A stretch of 64,000 bases of DNA from Pyrinomonadaceae bacterium (GCA_014380365.1 JACMJZ010000025.1:413222-477221); one strand, 5' to 3'. Counted from the first letter of the stretch, positions 40,432 to 50,284 are shown. Notes: generated from the letters alone by a model not told the origin. Translations and numbers: made by a program.

Positions 40432-43400
40432 TCAACTAATCGTCAGCGCCTCCGCAACCAATTTAGCCTGCTCCGCCTGATGGATGGCGTAAGAACCTGT
40501 GGCAGGACTCGCCGAGGCGCTGCGCCCTACGTAAGTCGGACGCTCGATCGGCGGAACGAAGTTCACGAGCCGTGGCTCAACAAACGTCCAGCCGCCCATG
40601 TTCTTCGGTTCCTCCTGCGCCCACACCAGCTCGGTCGCCGCCGAATACTTCCCGAGGATTTGGTGCAGCAGCTTTTGTGGAAAGGGATAGAACTGCTCCA
40701 GGCGGACAACTGCGACGCGCTCCGCTTCAGCGCCGTCAGATTCCTTCAGCTCTTTGCGAGCAGCCATCAGATCGTAGTAAACCTTCCCGCTGCAAAGAAC
40801 GATCCTGGTCACCGCCTCCGGACTCTTTATTTCTCCGTCGTCAATCACCGGTTGAAATCCGCCACTGGTAAAATCGTCGAGCGCAGACGCCGCCGCGGGC
40901 AGACGCAACAGACTCTTCGGCGTGATCACGATGAGCGGTCGCTCCATGCCGGGCCGCACCTGCCGGCGCAAAAGATGAAAGTACTGACCCGGCGTGGTCG
41001 GGTAACAAACCTGCAGATTGTTTTCGGCGCAGAGCTGGAGGAAACGTTCCAGGCGCGCGCTCGAGTGTTCCGGCCCCTGGCCTTCATAGCCGTGGGGCAA
41101 GAGCATCGTCAGGCGCGATGTCTGTTTCCACTTATCTTCCGACGCCGCGATGTACTGATCGATGATCGTCTGCGCGCCGTTTACAAAGTCGCCAAACTGC
41201 GCCTCCCAGAGCACCAGCGCGTCGCGGGCGACGACCGTGTAGCCATATTCAAAGCCGAGCACGCCTTCTTCCGAAAGTGAACTATCAAAGACTTCGAAAC
41301 GCGCTTCCGGTTTGACTTCCGAGCGCAACTCCGAAAGCGGCATCCACGATTTCCCCGTCTGCGTGTCGTACAAAACCGCGTGACGCTGGCTGAAAGTGCC
41401 GCGACCTGAATCCTGGCCGCTCAAACGCACGCGCGACCCCTCGATCACGAGCGAGCCAAAGGCCAGCGCTTCCGCAAAGGCCCAGTCGATTGGCAGAGTG
41501 CCGTTGCCCATCTTCGCGCGGCGAGCCAGCTGGCCGACCATTTTGGGATTCACATGGAAATCCTGCGGCACCAGCGCGATCTTCTCAGCGATGCTCTTAA
41601 TAATCTCAGCGCTGACCGGTGTTTCAACTATAGCTGAGCCGTCCAACTCTTCGATCTGCGCGATCTTGATGACGGGATCTTTCTGCGCAACGATTGCTTT
41701 CGCTCGCGCTTGCGCGTCTTCATAACGCCGCACACGCTCCGCAATGAGTTCGTTAACTTCCGTTTCAGTGATCGATCCTTCTCTGATCAGACGCTCGGCA
41801 TAAACTGTCCGCACGCCGGGGTGGGCCTTGACGCGTGCGTACATCAACGGCTGCGTGTAGCTGGGTTCGTCGGTTTCGTTGTGACCAAGCTTGCGGAAGC
41901 CAACCAGGTCGAGCACGACGTCTTTGTTAAATTCCTGCCGGTAGGCGAGCGCGATTTGCAGCGCGCGATAAGCCGCTTCGGGATCGTCGCCGTTGATATG
42001 AAAGATGGGTAACTGAGTCATCCGCGCGACGTCGGTGGAATAAATCGTCGAACGCCCGGCTTCAGGTGACGTGGTAAATCCAATCTGATTGTTGATGATG
42101 ATGTGAATGGTCCCGCCGGTGCGATAGCCCTTGAGGCTGGCGAGGTTGAGCGTTTCCATCACCACACCCTGACCGGCGAAGGCGGCATCGCCATGGAGCA
42201 ACACCGGCAGAGCCAGATCGATTGCTTCCTCGCGCGGCCGTCCGAGTTTATCAATCAAGGCATCATGCTTGGCGCGCACCATTCCCTCGACGACTGGATC
42301 GACGGCTTCGAGGTGGCTGGGATTCGGCGAGAGGGTCAACGCGACTTTTCTGCCGCCGACAGCTTCGCGTTCGCCAATCGCGCCCTGATGGTATTTCACG
42401 TCGCCTTCGTCCGCGGGGAACGAGGGATGAACGGAACCCTCAAACGAAGCGAAGATGCGTTCGCAAAAGTGGCCGATCACGTTCGCGAGCACGTTTAACC
42501 GGCCGCGATGGGCCATTCCCAGCGTGATGTCTGCGACGCCGCGGGCCGCAGCCCCTTCGATCAACTGGTCGAGCAGGGGAATGATCGTCTCGCAACCCTC
42601 CAGCGAAAATCGTTTCTGTCCGAGATACTTGGTATGTAGAAATCGTTCAAACTGTTCGGCGGAAATCAGTTTCCATAAAAGCTGTTTCTTAACCTCAACC
42701 GGTATCGGTTCCGGTTCGACAAACTGCCGGCGAATCTGCTCGCGTATCCAAAGCTTCTCTTCCTTGCTTTGAATGTGGCGATACTCAATGCCGACCTTGC
42801 CGCAATAGGCGCGCTGGAGGATGTCGAGAATCTGCCGAAGCGTGGCGACTTCATGCCCGGCGAGTCCACCACTGATGAACTCGCGATCGAGATCCCAGAT
42901 CGTTAGCCCGTAGGTTTCGATATCCAGTTCGGGGTGGTAGAGCACCGGCATCGCATGCAACGGATCGATGTCTGCAATCAAATGCCCGCGCACTCGATAG
43001 GCATTGACCAGCTCGATTACGCGAGCTTCCTTCGTGGCCTGTTCTCTGACTTGATCTCCGGAAGCCAACAAAGGATTGCGATCGATGTTCCAGCGCAACG
43101 GAGCGTGCGCAATTCCGAGGTCGGCAAATATTTCATTGTAGAAATTGTGCTTGCCAATGATCAGCTCATGAACGCGCGCGAGAAAGGCGCCCGATTCCGC
43201 ACCCTGAACGATCCGGTGATCGTAGGTGCTGCTGATCGTGATTGCTTTACTGATGCCGAGTTGTGACAACGCTTCCGGCGCCATCGCCTGATACTCGGCC
43301 GGATACTCGATCGCGCCGGTAGCGATGATTACTGACTGGCCCGCCATCAAACGCGGTGTCGATGCAACCGTGCCAATCGTTCCGGGATTTGTCAGCGAGA

Positions 43401-44217
43401 TGGTTGTACCCTGGAAGTCTGCGATTTGAAGTTTTCCGCCGCGCGCGCGTTTCACCACATCGTCATAAGCTGCGAGAAACCTGGAGAAGGTGAGCTTGTT
43501 CGCACTCTTGATATTCGGAACGAGCAGGCTGCGCGTGCCGTCCTTCTTTTCGAGATCGATGGCAACGCCGAGGTTAACGTCGGGACGGAGCATGCGGGAG
43601 GGAACTCCATCGACCGTGTCGTAACCGTCGTTAAGTTGCGGAAACTCTTCGAGTGCGCGCAACAGCGCCCAGGCGATCACATGAGTGTAGGAAGCCTTGC
43701 CGCGATGATTTTCGGCCAGGTACCGGTTAATGACCTGGCGATTCTCGTCCAGCAGTTTTACGGGAATGCGTCGCTGCGAGGTTGCGGTGGGAACAGAAAG
43801 GCTGGCTTCCATGTTCTCAACGATCTTCAGCGCGGCGCCGCGGATCGGTTTCGCCTCGATCTGTTCTGCTGACGCTGGCGAGGTTTTTTTTGTCTCGGGA
43901 GCGGGTGCGGCGGATGCCGGCGTTTTTGCGGTGGCCTGAGCCGTCCCGGCCTGCGTGCCAGCCGCGGCGGGAGGCTGCCCGTTATCAGTTAAACGTGAAG
44001 CTTCCTGAGGTTCGATGGTAGGGGAAACACCGGACGTCCGCGGCGCAACGACGCCTTCACCATTCCCCAACAGCTCGGAGAAGTAAGTGCGCCATGATTC
44101 GTCCACTAACTCCGGGTTGCTGCGAAAACGGCTCAGCAGTCCTTCTACGTAGGTTGCGTTCGCGCCAAAGTTTTCGGCAATAACCTCAGAAAAATCAGTT
44201 CTCACTGGCTGACCCAA
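40432..44217 (-). CDS. kgd: Multifunctional 2-oxoglutarate dehydrogenase E2/E1 fusion
   Basis: A 1261-residue protein. Residues 1-50 match the OGDH N-terminal segment (NATYVEGLLSRFRSNPELVD). An Ala/Pro-rich linker follows, then an E2 succinyltransferase core without a lipoyl domain (about 125-350, with DHRIVQGAESGAF as the catalytic segment). The ThDP-dependent E1 part begins near 400 (HGDAAFAGQGVVMETLN, GRDxxR-like GFRKLGHNETDEPSYTQPLMY). It decarboxylates 2-oxoglutarate in the TCA cycle. This fusion is known from Actinobacteria and Acidobacteriota. A TTG start is supported by GAGGTG seven bases upstream. Confidence 0.93.
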   Translation of the reverse strand: MGQPVRTDFSEVIAENFGANATYVEGLLSRFRSNPELVDESWRTYFSELLGNGEGVVAPRTSGVSPTIEPQEASRLTDNGQPPAAAGTQAGTAQATAKTPASAAPAPETKKTSPASAEQIEAKPIRGAALKIVENMEASLSVPTATSQRRIPVKLLDENRQVINRYLAENHRGKASYTHVIAWALLRALEEFPQLNDGYDTVDGVPSRMLRPDVNLGVAIDLEKKDGTRSLLVPNIKSANKLTFSRFLAAYDDVVKRARGGKLQIADFQGTTISLTNPGTIGTVASTPRLMAGQSVIIATGAIEYPAEYQAMAPEALSQLGISKAITISSTYDHRIVQGAESGAFLARVHELIIGKHNFYNEIFADLGIAHAPLRWNIDRNPLLASGDQVREQATKEARVIELVNAYRVRGHLIADIDPLHAMPVLYHPELDIETYGLTIWDLDREFISGGLAGHEVATLRQILDILQRAYCGKVGIEYRHIQSKEEKLWIREQIRRQFVEPEPIPVEVKKQLLWKLISAEQFERFLHTKYLGQKRFSLEGCETIIPLLDQLIEGAAARGVADITLGMAHRGRLNVLANVIGHFCERIFASFEGSVHPSFPADEGDVKYHQGAIGEREAVGGRKVALTLSPNPSHLEAVDPVVEGMVRAKHDALIDKLGRPREEAIDLALPVLLHGDAAFAGQGVVMETLNLASLKGYRTGGTIHIIINNQIGFTTSPEAGRSTIYSTDVARMTQLPIFHINGDDPEAAYRALQIALAYRQEFNKDVVLDLVGFRKLGHNETDEPSYTQPLMYARVKAHPGVRTVYAERLIREGSITETEVNELIAERVRRYEDAQARAKAIVAQKDPVIKIAQIEELDGSAIVETPVSAEIIKSIAEKIALVPQDFHVNPKMVGQLARRAKMGNGTLPIDWAFAEALAFGSLVIEGSRVRLSGQDSGRGTFSQRHAVLYDTQTGKSWMPLSELRSEVKPEARFEVFDSSLSEEGVLGFEYGYTVVARDALVLWEAQFGDFVNGAQTIIDQYIAASEDKWKQTSRLTMLLPHGYEGQGPEHSSARLERFLQLCAENNLQVCYPTTPGQYFHLLRRQVRPGMERPLIVITPKSLLRLPAAASALDDFTSGGFQPVIDDGEIKSPEAVTRIVLCSGKVYYDLMAARKELKESDGAEAERVAVVRLEQFYPFPQKLLHQILGKYSAATELVWAQEEPKNMGGWTFVEPRLVNFVPPIERPTYVGRSASASPATGSYAIHQAEQAKLVAEALTIS

Positions 44218-44553
44218 CTCTTCTCACCTCATTCTGGTAAAACACGATAGGGCAGGTGGCGTGGCTTTAGAATAGATTATCACCTTCGTCAGCGGTTTGC
44301 ATCCGGGCCTTTGGAGCCGCGAAGTGTTAAGGCAGCGGTCATGGTAGTGGATTGAACGCGCAGACTTTGCGTTCCTTTGCGCGTCCTTTGCGCCCTTTGC
44401 GGTAAAACAGAACTTGAACCGCAAAGCGCGCAAAGTAGTCGCAAAGGGCCGCAGAGGCAAACAGCCGCAGCCTACTAAGAATTCTTCAAATGGCTGGCCG
44501 CCAAGTGTTATCTTAAGCGGGCCACTTCAGTTTGAAATCAAATCCCGGGAACC
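44218..44553. other. Intergenic region with CTTTGCG repeat
   Basis: The CTTTGCG/CGCAAAG inverted repeat occupies 44361-44456. The remainder, between divergent kgd and histidine phosphatase genes, should hold both promoters, but no clear -35/-10 pair was picked out. Confidence 0.6.
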
Positions 44554-45105
44554 ATGAAAAAACAAGAAACCCTTCGCTACACAGGCAAGCGCCTGGCAAT
44601 CTTCTGTCTGGTGATTGCAGCGTTATCCACCACGGCTTTTCCGCAGACCAATAGCGCACCAGGCCAGTCGCCCTTGACCGTCATTTTGGTTCGTCATGCG
44701 GAGAAGGCGGTCGTGCTCCCCGAGAATAAAGATCCCGACCTGAGCGCAACCGGATTGGCACGCGCCGAGGAGATCAGCAAGATGTTTGGCGACGCGGGAG
44801 TAGCTACGATTTACGCGACGCAGTTCAAACGCACGCAGCAAACTGCGAAGCCCCTGGCGGAGAAACTCGGACTGCCAATCACGCAGGTTGAGGCAAAGAA
44901 GACTTCGGATCTGGTGAAGCAGATTCGTTCTCAGAGTGCGGGCCAGGTGATATTCATCGCCGGTCACAACAATACAGTTCCGGAAATCATAGCCGCTCTT
45001 GGGGGCCCAAAACTTCCTATCATTCCGGAAACTGAATACGACAACCTTTACATCCTGACTGTGTTGAGCGACGGTTCAGCGAAGCTGCTGAAACTGAAGT
45101 ACTGA
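44554..45105 (+). CDS. Exported histidine phosphatase (phosphoglycerate-mutase-like)
   Basis: A 183-residue protein. An N-terminal hydrophobic segment (LAIFCLVIAALSTTAFPQ) suggests export. LVRHAEKA carries the phospho-accepting His of the branch-1 histidine phosphatase family, and IFIAGHNNTVPEII supplies the second catalytic His. Length and pattern fit SixA-like small phosphatases. The substrate is unknown; a periplasmic phosphate-ester or phosphoprotein is possible. Confidence 0.85.
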   Translation: MKKQETLRYTGKRLAIFCLVIAALSTTAFPQTNSAPGQSPLTVILVRHAEKAVVLPENKDPDLSATGLARAEEISKMFGDAGVATIYATQFKRTQQTAKPLAEKLGLPITQVEAKKTSDLVKQIRSQSAGQVIFIAGHNNTVPEIIAALGGPKLPIIPETEYDNLYILTVLSDGSAKLLKLKY

Positions 45106-45215
45106 AGCAGTGGGCAGTGAGCAATGGGCAGTAGGCAGGCAGTAGCCCGACCGTCAGGGAGGGCGTAGCGGCTGAGGTGGCAGGCGAGAAGAAGAGAGAG
45201 AACAGCGCGGAACAG

Positions 45216-47051
45216 ATGAATGAAGCCAAGTTAAAGAAGAAACCTGTTGCGGAACCTTCAACTGAGTCAGGAACCAAAGCGTTTAACCGGCGCACCTTCG
45301 TCAAGCTGGTCCCGGCGCTTGGGGCCGCCGCGATTGCGGCTCCGCACCTGAGCATTTCCTCTGCCTTGGCTCAAAGTCCGATGCCTGGTGCTTCGCCGCT
45401 GCCATCACCATCTCCCTCGCCCACACCGCTGCGTGTAACGAAGGACATGCTGCGCCAAGCCGAGAAGCTTATCGGCATCGAACTCACCGACGCCCAGGAG
45501 GCGATGGCCCTCGCCAACGCGAATACTAATCTCGAACGCTACGAAACTCTGCGCAAGATCGATGTGCCGCTCGATACTGAACCCGCAACTCTGTTTCATC
45601 CCGCGTTGCCCGGGAGTGAGTTCAGCGCGGGAGGAAGGCAGACCCGCTCTAAAGCGAAGCCAGGGAAGTTCAAGCTGAGTAAAGCCGAATTGGTTCGCTT
45701 TAGCGCGCTTGACGATCTGGCTTTCGCGTCTCTCCCGCAGCTCGCGGAGTTGATTCGCACGCGCAAAGTTTCTCCCGTTGAACTTACCAAAATGTACCTC
45801 GCGCGATTGAAGCGTTATGGGCCGAAACTCAATTGCGTTGTTACCCTGACCGAAGAGCTCGCGCTATCGCAAGCGGCGGCCGCCGAACGCGAAATTAGAA
45901 ACGGAGAGTATCGCGGACCGCTGCACGGCATTCCCTGGGGCGCGAAAGATCTGTTTGCCACCAAGGGAATTAAGACGACCTGGGGAGCGGAGCCCTATCG
46001 CGATCAGGTGATCGATTACGACGCGACGCTGGTCGAACGTTTGCAGGCCGCGGGCGCCGTGCTGGTGGCGAAGCTTTCCATGGGCGCCCTCGCACAGGGT
46101 GGGCGTTGGTTTGCCGGAATGACCAGGAACCCCTGGCAGATTGCTGAAGACAGGACTGGTTCGAGCGGATCGTCAGCCGGGCCAGCCTCCGCCACTGCCG
46201 CGGGATTGGTGGGATTTTCTATCGGCACGGAAACGCTTGGTTCCATTATTTCGCCGTCGTCGCGCTGCGGGGTGGTGGGCCTGCGCCCAACCTATGGACG
46301 TATCAGTCGCTATGGCGCAATGGCTTTGAGTTGGACAATGGACAAGATTGGGCCGATCTGCCGCGGGGTTGAAGACTGCGCCGCAGTTCTCGATGGAATT
46401 TACGGACCGGATAGAAGAGACCTTACCGTTGGAGATGTGCCTTTCAACTGGGAACCAGGCAAGCCGCTGGCGAGCCTGAGAATCGGTTACCTGAAGACGG
46501 AGTTTGATCAGCAGCAGGATCCGGAACGAAAATCGATCTACCAGCAAGCGCTCGACGACTTGAAAGCCGCTGGCGCGAATTTGCAGCCTATCGAGTTGCC
46601 CAAATTCTCAGCCGGTGCCCTGCGAATAATCCTGGTTGCTGAAGCTGCCGCCGCGTTTGACGACCTGACTCGAGATAAGGGGATCGATCAACTTTCCGGG
46701 CAGGAACCGGGCGACTGGCCCAACACCTTTCGTAGTTCACGTTTCATCCCCGCGGTTGAATACATACGCGCGCAACGCGCGCGCACGCTCCTGATGCGTG
46801 AGATGGATACGCTGATGTCGAAGTGGGATGTATTTGTTTCGCCCGCGCCCGGCAGCGCCAGTTTGCTGGTCACAAATCTTACCGGCCATCCGGCAGTTTG
46901 CGTCCCCTGCGGATTTCCGAAGAGTGGCCTGCCGCAGTCGATCATGTTCACCGGTGGACTTTACGACGAGGGCGCGCCGCTCAGAGTGGCGCTCGCTTAC
47001 GAGCGCGCCACCAAATGGCACACGATGACTCCGAAGATGGATTGGGCTTAG
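45216..47051 (+). CDS. Tat-exported amidase-signature hydrolase
   Basis: A 611-residue protein from the ATG at 45216; a GTG 39 bases upstream is possible. The N-terminus has a twin-arginine signal (NRRTFVKLVPALGAAAIAAPHLSIS) followed by a Pro/Ser-rich linker. The amidase signature domain has the catalytic Lys in HGIPWGAKDLF and the Gly/Ser-rich loop GSSGSSAGPASATAAG. It resembles GatA-like amidases but is exported, so it is not the tRNA amidotransferase. It probably hydrolyses an amide in the periplasm; substrate unknown. Confidence 0.85.
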   Translation: MNEAKLKKKPVAEPSTESGTKAFNRRTFVKLVPALGAAAIAAPHLSISSALAQSPMPGASPLPSPSPSPTPLRVTKDMLRQAEKLIGIELTDAQEAMALANANTNLERYETLRKIDVPLDTEPATLFHPALPGSEFSAGGRQTRSKAKPGKFKLSKAELVRFSALDDLAFASLPQLAELIRTRKVSPVELTKMYLARLKRYGPKLNCVVTLTEELALSQAAAAEREIRNGEYRGPLHGIPWGAKDLFATKGIKTTWGAEPYRDQVIDYDATLVERLQAAGAVLVAKLSMGALAQGGRWFAGMTRNPWQIAEDRTGSSGSSAGPASATAAGLVGFSIGTETLGSIISPSSRCGVVGLRPTYGRISRYGAMALSWTMDKIGPICRGVEDCAAVLDGIYGPDRRDLTVGDVPFNWEPGKPLASLRIGYLKTEFDQQQDPERKSIYQQALDDLKAAGANLQPIELPKFSAGALRIILVAEAAAAFDDLTRDKGIDQLSGQEPGDWPNTFRSSRFIPAVEYIRAQRARTLLMREMDTLMSKWDVFVSPAPGSASLLVTNLTGHPAVCVPCGFPKSGLPQSIMFTGGLYDEGAPLRVALAYERATKWHTMTPKMDWA

Positions 47052-47073
47052 GTGAAACAGTGCAACAGCAAGG

Positions 47074-47379
47074 TTAAGCCGCTCTCTCACGAAGTGGCTT
47101 GAGTCGATCATATTTCGCGCGGTTGGCTTGCAGAGTTTCCCAAACGTCGACAGCCTCCTGAAGTCGGAGCCAAAACTCAGGAGTTGTATCAAACACGCGA
47201 GCAAGCCGATGCGCCAGGTCAGGATTTACTGAACGGCGTTCATGAATGAGATCGCTGACGGTGCTACGCGATACGCCGAGCCTGGAAGCCACCTCGGACT
47301 GCGTTAGACGTGCAGCCGGTAACGTCTCCTCGCGCAAGAGCTCGCCAGGATGCGTTGGCCTTCTCGCTTTAATCCTCAT
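47074..47379 (-). CDS. higA: HigA-family antitoxin
   Basis: A 101-residue HigA-type protein: HPGELLREETLPAARLTQSEVASRLGVSRSTVSDLIHERRSVNPDLAHRLARVF is the conserved HTH of the addiction-module family, with WLRLQEAVDVWE after it. HigA represses its promoter and binds HigB. No HigB/RelE-like gene precedes it; instead a 60-codon gene of unknown function lies 19 bases upstream. It is either an orphan or paired with that gene. Confidence 0.85.
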   Translation of the reverse strand: MRIKARRPTHPGELLREETLPAARLTQSEVASRLGVSRSTVSDLIHERRSVNPDLAHRLARVFDTTPEFWLRLQEAVDVWETLQANRAKYDRLKPLRERAA

Positions 47380-47398
47380 GATTAACTCCCTCTGCTCC

Positions 47399-47581
47399 CT
47401 AAGAACCCTTTGTTTGAGGGAGTAAAACTGGCTTCTTGGGCGGCAGACTTACGACCTTGTGCTCGGCCCGGTTCTGCTGCTCTTTCAAATCCTTGTAAAT
47501 GGCCGCCAGGTCATAATTGAATCTCGCAGCGTACTCATCACGAACCTTTCTGGTCTCTTCAACTATTTCGTCGTTCCACAT
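47399..47581 (-). CDS. Small hypothetical protein next to higA
   Basis: A 60-residue protein from the ATG at 47581, with GGAAGG ahead of it. MWNDEIVEETRKVRDEYAARFNYDLAAIYKDLKEQ resembles a family of small proteins often seen beside toxin-antitoxin genes, without known activity. The C-terminus is Lys/Pro-rich (PPKKPVLLPQTKGS). It is too short and helical to be an ordinary HigB toxin. Confidence 0.65.
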   Translation of the reverse strand: MWNDEIVEETRKVRDEYAARFNYDLAAIYKDLKEQQNRAEHKVVSLPPKKPVLLPQTKGS

Positions 47582-47604
47582 AAACACCTTCCAACGAATC
47601 TGAA

Positions 47605-49608
47605 TCATGAACTCGATACCGGGCTTCCGCTAATAAGTCGTGGTAGATCGAGAACCAGCGCGACTGTCCCGTCTCTCAGGTGCGCACCGCCGGCGATGCC
47701 GTACCAGCGTCCGGCGTGACGGCCGAGATTTCTAACCAACACTTCCTGCGGTCCTTCCACTCGGTCCACAACGATCCCGACACACTTTGCCTCCGGCGCG
47801 CGGCCAGCCCGTTCGTCAGTAAACCGGCAGGTGATCATATGGAACTGACTGCTGGAATCTTCCGCCTCTTCAGGCTGTCCCAGTAGATCGCGCATGGAAA
47901 ACTGGCGCAATTGATTCGCACCAGAGGAGCCATCGATAACGTCGATCGCGTCGATACCCAGAGTTTGGTCGGCGGGGATGCAGTAACGAATGCCCGCCGA
48001 GACAACCACGTTTGCCGTAAGCAGACCAAAGGTCACTGGCAAGCGAATCTCAAACGTAGTGCCTCGCGCGGGTTCAGTTGAAACTCTGAGCTCGCCGCCA
48101 ACTTGTTCAATCGCAGTTTCAACTACGTCGAGTCCAACACCGCGCCCGGAAACTTCTGAAGAGGAGTCGAGGGTTGTGAATCCGGGGCGGAAGATCAGGC
48201 GCAGGCCGTGCTCGATATCTATGCGCTGGCTGTCGAAGGCAGCGCCGGATGCGAGCCCAAGTCTGTTAGCCGCGTCTGCAATCTCAACTGGATCGATGCC
48301 ACGGCCGTCATCCATGACGCGAACTCGCGTCTGGCTGCCCTCGCTAACGGCCCGGATGCTAATGCGTCCGCGACTACTCTTGCCGGCCTCCTCACGCGCG
48401 GCCGCGCTCTCAATCCCGTGGTCAACGGCATTGCGGACCAGATGCAGAAGCGGATCGGCAATCGCATCGGCAATCAGTTTATCAATTCGCAGTTCGCCGC
48501 CCGTGATTTCAAAATCGATTTCTTTCCCCGTTAACCGGGCTGCAGCCCTGCCTGCACGCGTGGCACGCTGGAGAGTTGGCTCAAGCGAAACCATGCGCAA
48601 GTTGATCAGTTCATTCTCAACGCCACGAAAACGTTTTCTGATTTGCTCGTTCAGCTCTCCTAACTCGGCACGTTCACTGGAGGCTTTCTCGTTCGCCAAC
48701 AACGCGAGACCCAGGGCTTTGGAGGTTATGCGAAAAAGTTCGTCAGTCGAGGAGATCAGCCGATCGAGTTTGTCCAAATCCGTGCGGACGAAGTTTGAGA
48801 GAGACGAAACTGGAGCAAAGGTTGAAACAGCAGGTGAAATCTGATCAGAACCCTCCGCGGGATGTTCACGGCCTGCGATCGGCGCAAACTCGGCATCCGG
48901 AAAGTCGACCACACTTGCCTCCAGCTTCTCGATGCTCTCTTCGCTCGCGTACAAAACACGGAAGTTGATCTTCTCCGGATGCTTCTCGTCAACGGTGGGC
49001 GAGGTGGAAACGATCTCCCCATGCTCCGCAAGTTTTTCCTTGAGGCGGTAAAACTGCTGGTCGAAGTCGGTTATGTCGAAGCTGGTCTCGACAACAAAAA
49101 GCAAACTCCCTTCGCCGATGACGCTCACCAGCCGATGCTTTTCTGGGTCATTCAACGACTGCCAGATTTCTGGCGGAATTTTTTCGAGGACCGCTTCGGT
49201 GTCTGCGTTTGTCCCGCTGCCGCGAGCGGCAGTGCTCAGACGATCGAAAAGAATTGAGTGTGAAGGCTCCGTGCCTCCAGAGGCGGCCAGACTCAGGCTC
49301 TCGCCCAGAGCCTCGGCGGCGGCGACAAGCGTGTCGAGCAACCCAGCGTCGCAATTGATCCTACCGAGTCGAAGCGCATCGAGCACGCTCTCGAGCTCAT
49401 GCGCAATCCGGCTGACCGCGTCGAGCCCGCTGGCAGCCGCCGAGCCTTTGACGCTATGCACCGTGCGGAAGATTCGGTCGATTAATTCACGGACCTCGCG
49501 CCGCGAACCTTTACCTGAGGCGCGGCTGCGAAGTTCATCGAGATCGGCGAAGAGGTGTTCGACGAGTTCTTCAATTTCGATCAAAAATTCCCGTTGGGTT
49601 TGGTCCAC
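47605..49608 (-). CDS. cheA: Chemotaxis-type histidine kinase CheA
   Basis: A 667-residue product from a GTG at 49608; the open frame further upstream runs through repeats and over nusB. Domains: Hpt with phospho-acceptor His51 (FRTVHSVKGSAAASGL), a middle region (about 160-260) that may be P2-like, a dimerisation helix pair, an HATPase with LLHLVRNAVDHGIE and GRGVGLDVV, and a C-terminal CheW-like domain. It phosphorylates CheY/CheB-type partners, which are not in the window. The start lacks a good ribosome site. The cheW gene is 8 kb away. Confidence 0.88.
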   Translation of the reverse strand: MDQTQREFLIEIEELVEHLFADLDELRSRASGKGSRREVRELIDRIFRTVHSVKGSAAASGLDAVSRIAHELESVLDALRLGRINCDAGLLDTLVAAAEALGESLSLAASGGTEPSHSILFDRLSTAARGSGTNADTEAVLEKIPPEIWQSLNDPEKHRLVSVIGEGSLLFVVETSFDITDFDQQFYRLKEKLAEHGEIVSTSPTVDEKHPEKINFRVLYASEESIEKLEASVVDFPDAEFAPIAGREHPAEGSDQISPAVSTFAPVSSLSNFVRTDLDKLDRLISSTDELFRITSKALGLALLANEKASSERAELGELNEQIRKRFRGVENELINLRMVSLEPTLQRATRAGRAAARLTGKEIDFEITGGELRIDKLIADAIADPLLHLVRNAVDHGIESAAAREEAGKSSRGRISIRAVSEGSQTRVRVMDDGRGIDPVEIADAANRLGLASGAAFDSQRIDIEHGLRLIFRPGFTTLDSSSEVSGRGVGLDVVETAIEQVGGELRVSTEPARGTTFEIRLPVTFGLLTANVVVSAGIRYCIPADQTLGIDAIDVIDGSSGANQLRQFSMRDLLGQPEEAEDSSSQFHMITCRFTDERAGRAPEAKCVGIVVDRVEGPQEVLVRNLGRHAGRWYGIAGGAHLRDGTVALVLDLPRLISGSPVSSS

Positions 49609-49719
49609 GAAGGAATAGTAAAGGCTAAACGAGGAATAGTGAAAAGAAAGTTTCGAGTTCGGGGTTTCAAGTTTCGAGTTGCCTCGACCCGAAGGTCGAC
49701 GTATCGCGTGGTTTAGTTC

Positions 49720-49752
49720 GGAACTCGGAACTCGGAACTCGGAACTCGGAAC
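49720..49752. repeat. Tandem GGAACTC heptamer repeat
   Basis: Four to five uninterrupted heptamers in the gap between nusB and cheA, flanked by GAGTTTCGAGTT-like and TTGAAACTTGAAAC-like stretches. Confidence 0.8.
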
Positions 49753-49780
49753 TTGAGACTTGAAACTTGAAACGGGGCGT

Positions 49781-50284
49781 TTACTCCGGCGGTTCATCAT
49801 CGGGTGACTGTTCGGCGTCCTCATCCGGTGATTCTTCGGACTCTTCAGGTTGGACGTTCTCCTGGGGCTGTTGCTCATCCAGGTCGCGCTTGATCGCATC
49901 GAGAATGCCGTTGATGAACTGGGTAGCTTCGTAAGTTGAAAAGCGGCGAGCAATTTCGAGGGCTTCGTTGATGGCCACGGTGCGAGGGGTAGGTTCGTAG
50001 AGAAATTCGTAAACGGCGAGGCGCAGGATATTGCGATCGACAATTGCCATTCGCGGAATTCGCCAATGCTCAGCGCGCGAACGGATTCGCTCGTCGAGGG
50101 CCTCGAGTCGCGCAAGAGTCCCGAGCGCGAGGCGCGTCGCAAAATCGCGCGCCGCCTCCTCGACATCGGCGTCGCCCAGCTGCGCCCAGTAAAGACGTAG
50201 AACGTCTTCCGGAACAGCGTCGGCAACATCAGCCGCAAAGAGCATTTGCAAGGCGCATTCACGCGCCTTACGTCGCGAACCCAT
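49781..50284 (-). CDS. nusB: Transcription antitermination factor NusB
   Basis: A 167-residue protein. SRRKARECALQMLFAAD starts the conserved all-helical domain, and AIVDRNILRLAVYEFLYEPTPRTVAINEALEIARRFSTYEATQFINGILDAI closes it. NusB with NusE binds boxA RNA to prevent premature termination in rRNA operons. The C-terminal 35 residues are an extra acidic tail (EESEESPDEDAEQSPDDEPPE). It follows ribH by 50 bases, the common ribH-nusB order. Confidence 0.93.
   Translation of the reverse strand: MGSRRKARECALQMLFAADVADAVPEDVLRLYWAQLGDADVEEAARDFATRLALGTLARLEALDERIRSRAEHWRIPRMAIVDRNILRLAVYEFLYEPTPRTVAINEALEIARRFSTYEATQFINGILDAIKRDLDEQQPQENVQPEESEESPDEDAEQSPDDEPPE

Noticed and set aside
40174..41280. 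368-codon plus-strand frame
   Set aside because: Antisense to kgd and the PD40 gene, with Arg-rich composition typical of a shadow frame.
49720..49752. CRISPR array
   Set aside because: Heptamers are contiguous without spacers; no cas genes are in the window.
49609..50262. N-terminal extension of cheA from the open frame
   Set aside because: It overlaps nusB in another frame and translates GGAACTC repeats; the Hpt domain begins at the GTG chosen.
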